A stretch of DNA of 64,000 nt from Schistosoma haematobium (Eukaryota > Platyhelminthes > Trematoda > Strigeidida > Schistosomatidae), in contig NC_067196.1 in assembly GCF_000699445.3 (NCBI RefSeq), positions 90,289,364 through 90,353,363 on the forward strand, given 5' to 3'. Positions within the stretch are counted from its first letter, which is position 1; every line of letters begins with the position of its first letter. This document shows positions 61,377 through 64,000 of this stretch, piece by piece. The notes below the pieces were generated by a model that saw only the letters and a list, made by a program, of their open reading frames with translations, had not been told where the DNA came from and searched no databases. The translations under genes and the position numbers were made by a program.

Positions 61377-63378
61377 CTGTCAAAAATCAAATTAAAACAC
61401 TGTTAAAAGGTAGATAGATAAGTATACATAATATACGAGCAGAGTTTGTGAATGGTACGAATGAGTTGTCCTAAAAATCTTTTAACTTGAAACAAACGTA
61501 TCAATATTAGCATCTTGTAAAAGTCAAACAGGTGAAGGCAGAATGTTCAGTGTTTTAATTCACATCACTGGTTGATCTCTCTTACATAGCTGTTTTATAA
61601 AGAAAGAAGCAATGGAAAGTTGTTTCATTCTAATGTGAACTTCTCGACAGTGTGGAAAGATGACCCCATCGAGAGTCGAACCCGTGATCATCACATCCCT
61701 GTGTGAGCTCTTCACCTTGAAACCACTGATTTTTCATATAATAGTTTTCATGTCTTATTAGGATCAGTCCATGATGTAAACAATGAAGTTCAACAATCTC
61801 TAAAGAGGACCTAGAATAGAAATGTCCGTCAGCGATCAAAAAATACTACAAAATAAATGAAGAGAAGTTAAACAACCCTAAATGGCTTTTTATGCTGATC
61901 TTATTGGTGAGAAGAGAATGATAATCATTTACGACGAGATTTTTTACTGTATAGATCTCTGGTTTCATTTTTAGATAAGTGGATGTTGAAAAACGCCTAG
62001 TTATGTTATGCTTTACACATTTATAAATAAAACAGTAACATATCTGTGAAGCCATTCACATAAGAGTAATTAACATCAATCAAGTATTGTTTGCGAATTC
62101 ATAAAAGCACCTTGAATCTGGTGAACTGATCAGATGTTAGAATAGTATTATGGAATGTATCAAGCTATTTTTTGTACTTGCATTAGGTTGATTCACTTTG
62201 TATATCTCATACTACTGTGAAATTTGATGGTAATAATCAAAGTTTTGAAGAAACTGAAGATGCCACAGATATTTGTAATTCGACATCACTTTAACCGGTA
62301 ACACTTTCTATAAATGAATCGTACCCATACAGTGAAATCAAAAGTCAGAAGGGAGGAGGTTAGAAAATATATTTGATAGGCCATCAATATATCGAGAAAC
62401 GAATGATCTAATTGGCTAGCGGTTGCAGGAGAAGTTGAGCACGGCGTTCTCACTCGTGATCTGGTGCGGATGCATGACCTAGCGCTTTCAGATAAGTGAG
62501 TCCATTAAAACTAATGTGGTCAGCATCCAATGTCGAAAACTTACAGAGCTATTTATTTTGGGGATTTATATACCGCTACAAGACATTCGATGAATCAACT
62601 TTTGAAATCACATGATTACGTAATGAAATACTGAACATTGTGTTAAACTTATCAAGATATAGTTTACGCTTTCTACAAGGAAAAATTATTTGAGTCAGAT
62701 AGGAACACTGTATTTAACACAATGGTATGAATTCATTCATTTACAGCTGAGAAACAATATTATTAACAATGGTAAGACACAAGCACTTAAAAACTGAATT
62801 CGTACCCATTACCCCAGATAGTAGAAATCTAGACTTGGTACATCATGGATAATACGATGGGTATGTTCATCGTAGTATACCTGGTTCGCGTTTGCACACA
62901 AGCAATAACACTGAAATGCGGGTAAATGCACCCGAGAAGTCTAAAATAAAAAAACATGTGCATCCTGGATACCATTGTTAATCGTCCTTCCAAACTTAAT
63001 TAAGACTTGTGATAAAATGGCATTATTGAGACAGTGTGTAGAGCATTCAATTTTGTCATGAGAGACTGAATAATAACATCAACTTCGGGAAGACACTATC
63101 ACTTAAAAATAGTACCATTACCACAAAAGTTTTCAGTGAGGTCGATTTGTGGGAAAGGCAATATATGTAAAAGTAGGATCAGAAATGTCTATACAGTTGA
63201 ATATTTATGTCCAGACTATTGTGATAATTCTAGGAGAGAAATTCTATAAAATGTGTAATAGTGATAGGTTTTGCAGATATTGAAAACCAGTCTCGAAAAT
63301 CATGTAACAATAAGTGGAAAAAAATTGGATACATTAACAGAGTTAAATAAGTAAAACTCAGGGGAAAAAACGCCTCAC
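61377..63378 (-). repeat. Gene 1 intron with an old family A, a family Y and an old family B repeat
   Basis: 61615-61770: decayed family A, minus orientation, with a tRNA-like B-box (revcomp of GAGTCGAACCCG) and GTTGTTTCATTCTAATGTG from the ribozyme. 62240-62590: family Y, second copy. 62830-63090: old family B, plus orientation (GCACCCGAGAAGTCTAAAAT, CATCCTGGATACCATTG, AGACTTGTGATAAAATGGCA) with a destroyed ribozyme. Confidence 0.6.
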
Positions 63379-63498
63379 CTTCAATTTCAAACCAAGAATT
63401 TCTATTAGTAAGTTTTTGTCTTCTCCATTATTGGTCATCATTATCTGACGACGTAGAGTATGCAATGGAATATCACGTGAAGCGACAAAATCTTTCGG
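63379..63498 (-). CDS. Gene 1 internal exon (most upstream seen)
   Basis: 120-base exon (40 codons, phase 0 at both ends): acceptor GTCATTTAG, donor GTGAGGCG. Encodes PKDFVASRDIPLHTLRRQIM, then MTNNGEDKNLLIEILGLKLK. It joins in frame to exon 61224-61376. Earlier exons probably lie to the right, outside the window. The product is not recognised. Confidence 0.7.
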
Positions 63499-64000
63499 CT
63501 AAATGACAACAAAAACATAGAGATGTGTATCTAGTGTTTGCTTAAATTATGGAACTTCAATTCGATTGACAAAACACTAACATTTTGAGGCATCAATTTT
63601 GTTGATAGGAAATGACTGTATTAAATACAACCTAGTCTGCTGATCAATGTAGTCGAAACTTTTCCTACTTGAAACATTGTTCCAAACTGACGAATAGTCT
63701 AGGTGACTTTATCGGACTGTGCATTCGACATTTGGATAAAGGAACATTATTCATTCACTCATTTTTCCATGATCATATTATGTTGATCAGCGATGTTTCA
63801 ATGGTGCTGCGTTTTTGCTAGATTGTAGTGTCGGTTAATATATTAGGCCCACATGGATTATTATAGCTTCTGGACAGACTTATTTATTCATTCTTCTTGA
63901 ATCGTATTTTGACCTTGTCAATTGTTCGTTTTTGGATTAGGGTATATGTGTTCACTTCATATCCTATTGATTACATATCTGTAACTTATTTTTGTGTGAC
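63499..64000. other. AT-rich sequence at window end, probably gene 1 intron
   Basis: Nothing recognised. Upstream exons of gene 1 should lie beyond the window edge. Confidence 0.4.

Noticed and set aside
61630..61839. A 69-codon minus-strand gene
   Set aside because: It covers a decayed family A retroposon (tRNA-like box and ribozyme remnant), which explains the sequence.

Overview
The window looks like gene-poor, AT-rich and very repeat-rich DNA from a blood fluke (trematode, genus Schistosoma or a close relative). This is judged from repeat families recognised by eye. They include tRNA-related retroposons carrying hammerhead ribozymes (the Sm-alpha type known from schistosomes), RTE-clade LINEs resembling SR2/SjR2, CR1-like LINE remnants, and Penelope-like elements with a GIY-YIG endonuclease. 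I cannot name the species. Boundaries of repeats are approximate, usually within 10 to 30 bases.

Two host genes are supported, both on the minus strand and both in the right third. Gene 1 contributes its last three coding exons (63379-63498, 61224-61376, 59706-59807). All are phase 0, have consensus splice sites, and end in a stop with an AATAAA downstream; I do not recognise the protein. Gene 2 is a tandem doublecortin-domain protein, DCDC2-like in layout. Four exons (55299-55621, 49029-49098, 44121-44203, 42921-43055) join in frame across introns of 6.2, 4.8 and 1.1 kb that are full of retroelements. Its remaining 3' exons were not found.

Region by region: 0.0-17.4 kb is a mosaic of RTE pieces, hammerhead retroposons (family A, B and C here), a second RTE-like LINE (family S) and a Penelope element at 9.05-11.5 kb holding two nested insertions. 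At 17468-23063 lies a 5.6 kb array of the trinucleotide TAG, about 4.77 kb of it without a single interruption. At 23.3-31.2 kb come several RTE 3' ends, a Penelope/RTE chimera, inverted hammerhead retroposons and a second Penelope copy carrying a family-S LINE. At 31.6-42.9 kb are further hammerhead repeats, two copies of a roughly 500 bp retroposon (family X) and a Penelope C-terminal piece. At 42.9-55.7 kb is gene 2 with its repeat-filled introns, including an almost full-length but internally deleted RTE split by an X insertion. At 55.7-64 kb are two Penelope pieces, a pair of unclassified repeats (family Y) and gene 1.

The most interesting signals are: the giant TAG array; three families of self-cleaving-ribozyme retroposons whose stem II differs by a compensatory base-pair change; the repeated fold-back arrangement of these retroposons with a hammerhead near each outer end; and a Penelope/RTE junction present twice, best explained by RTE retrotransposition carrying along a piece of upstream Penelope DNA (5' transduction).
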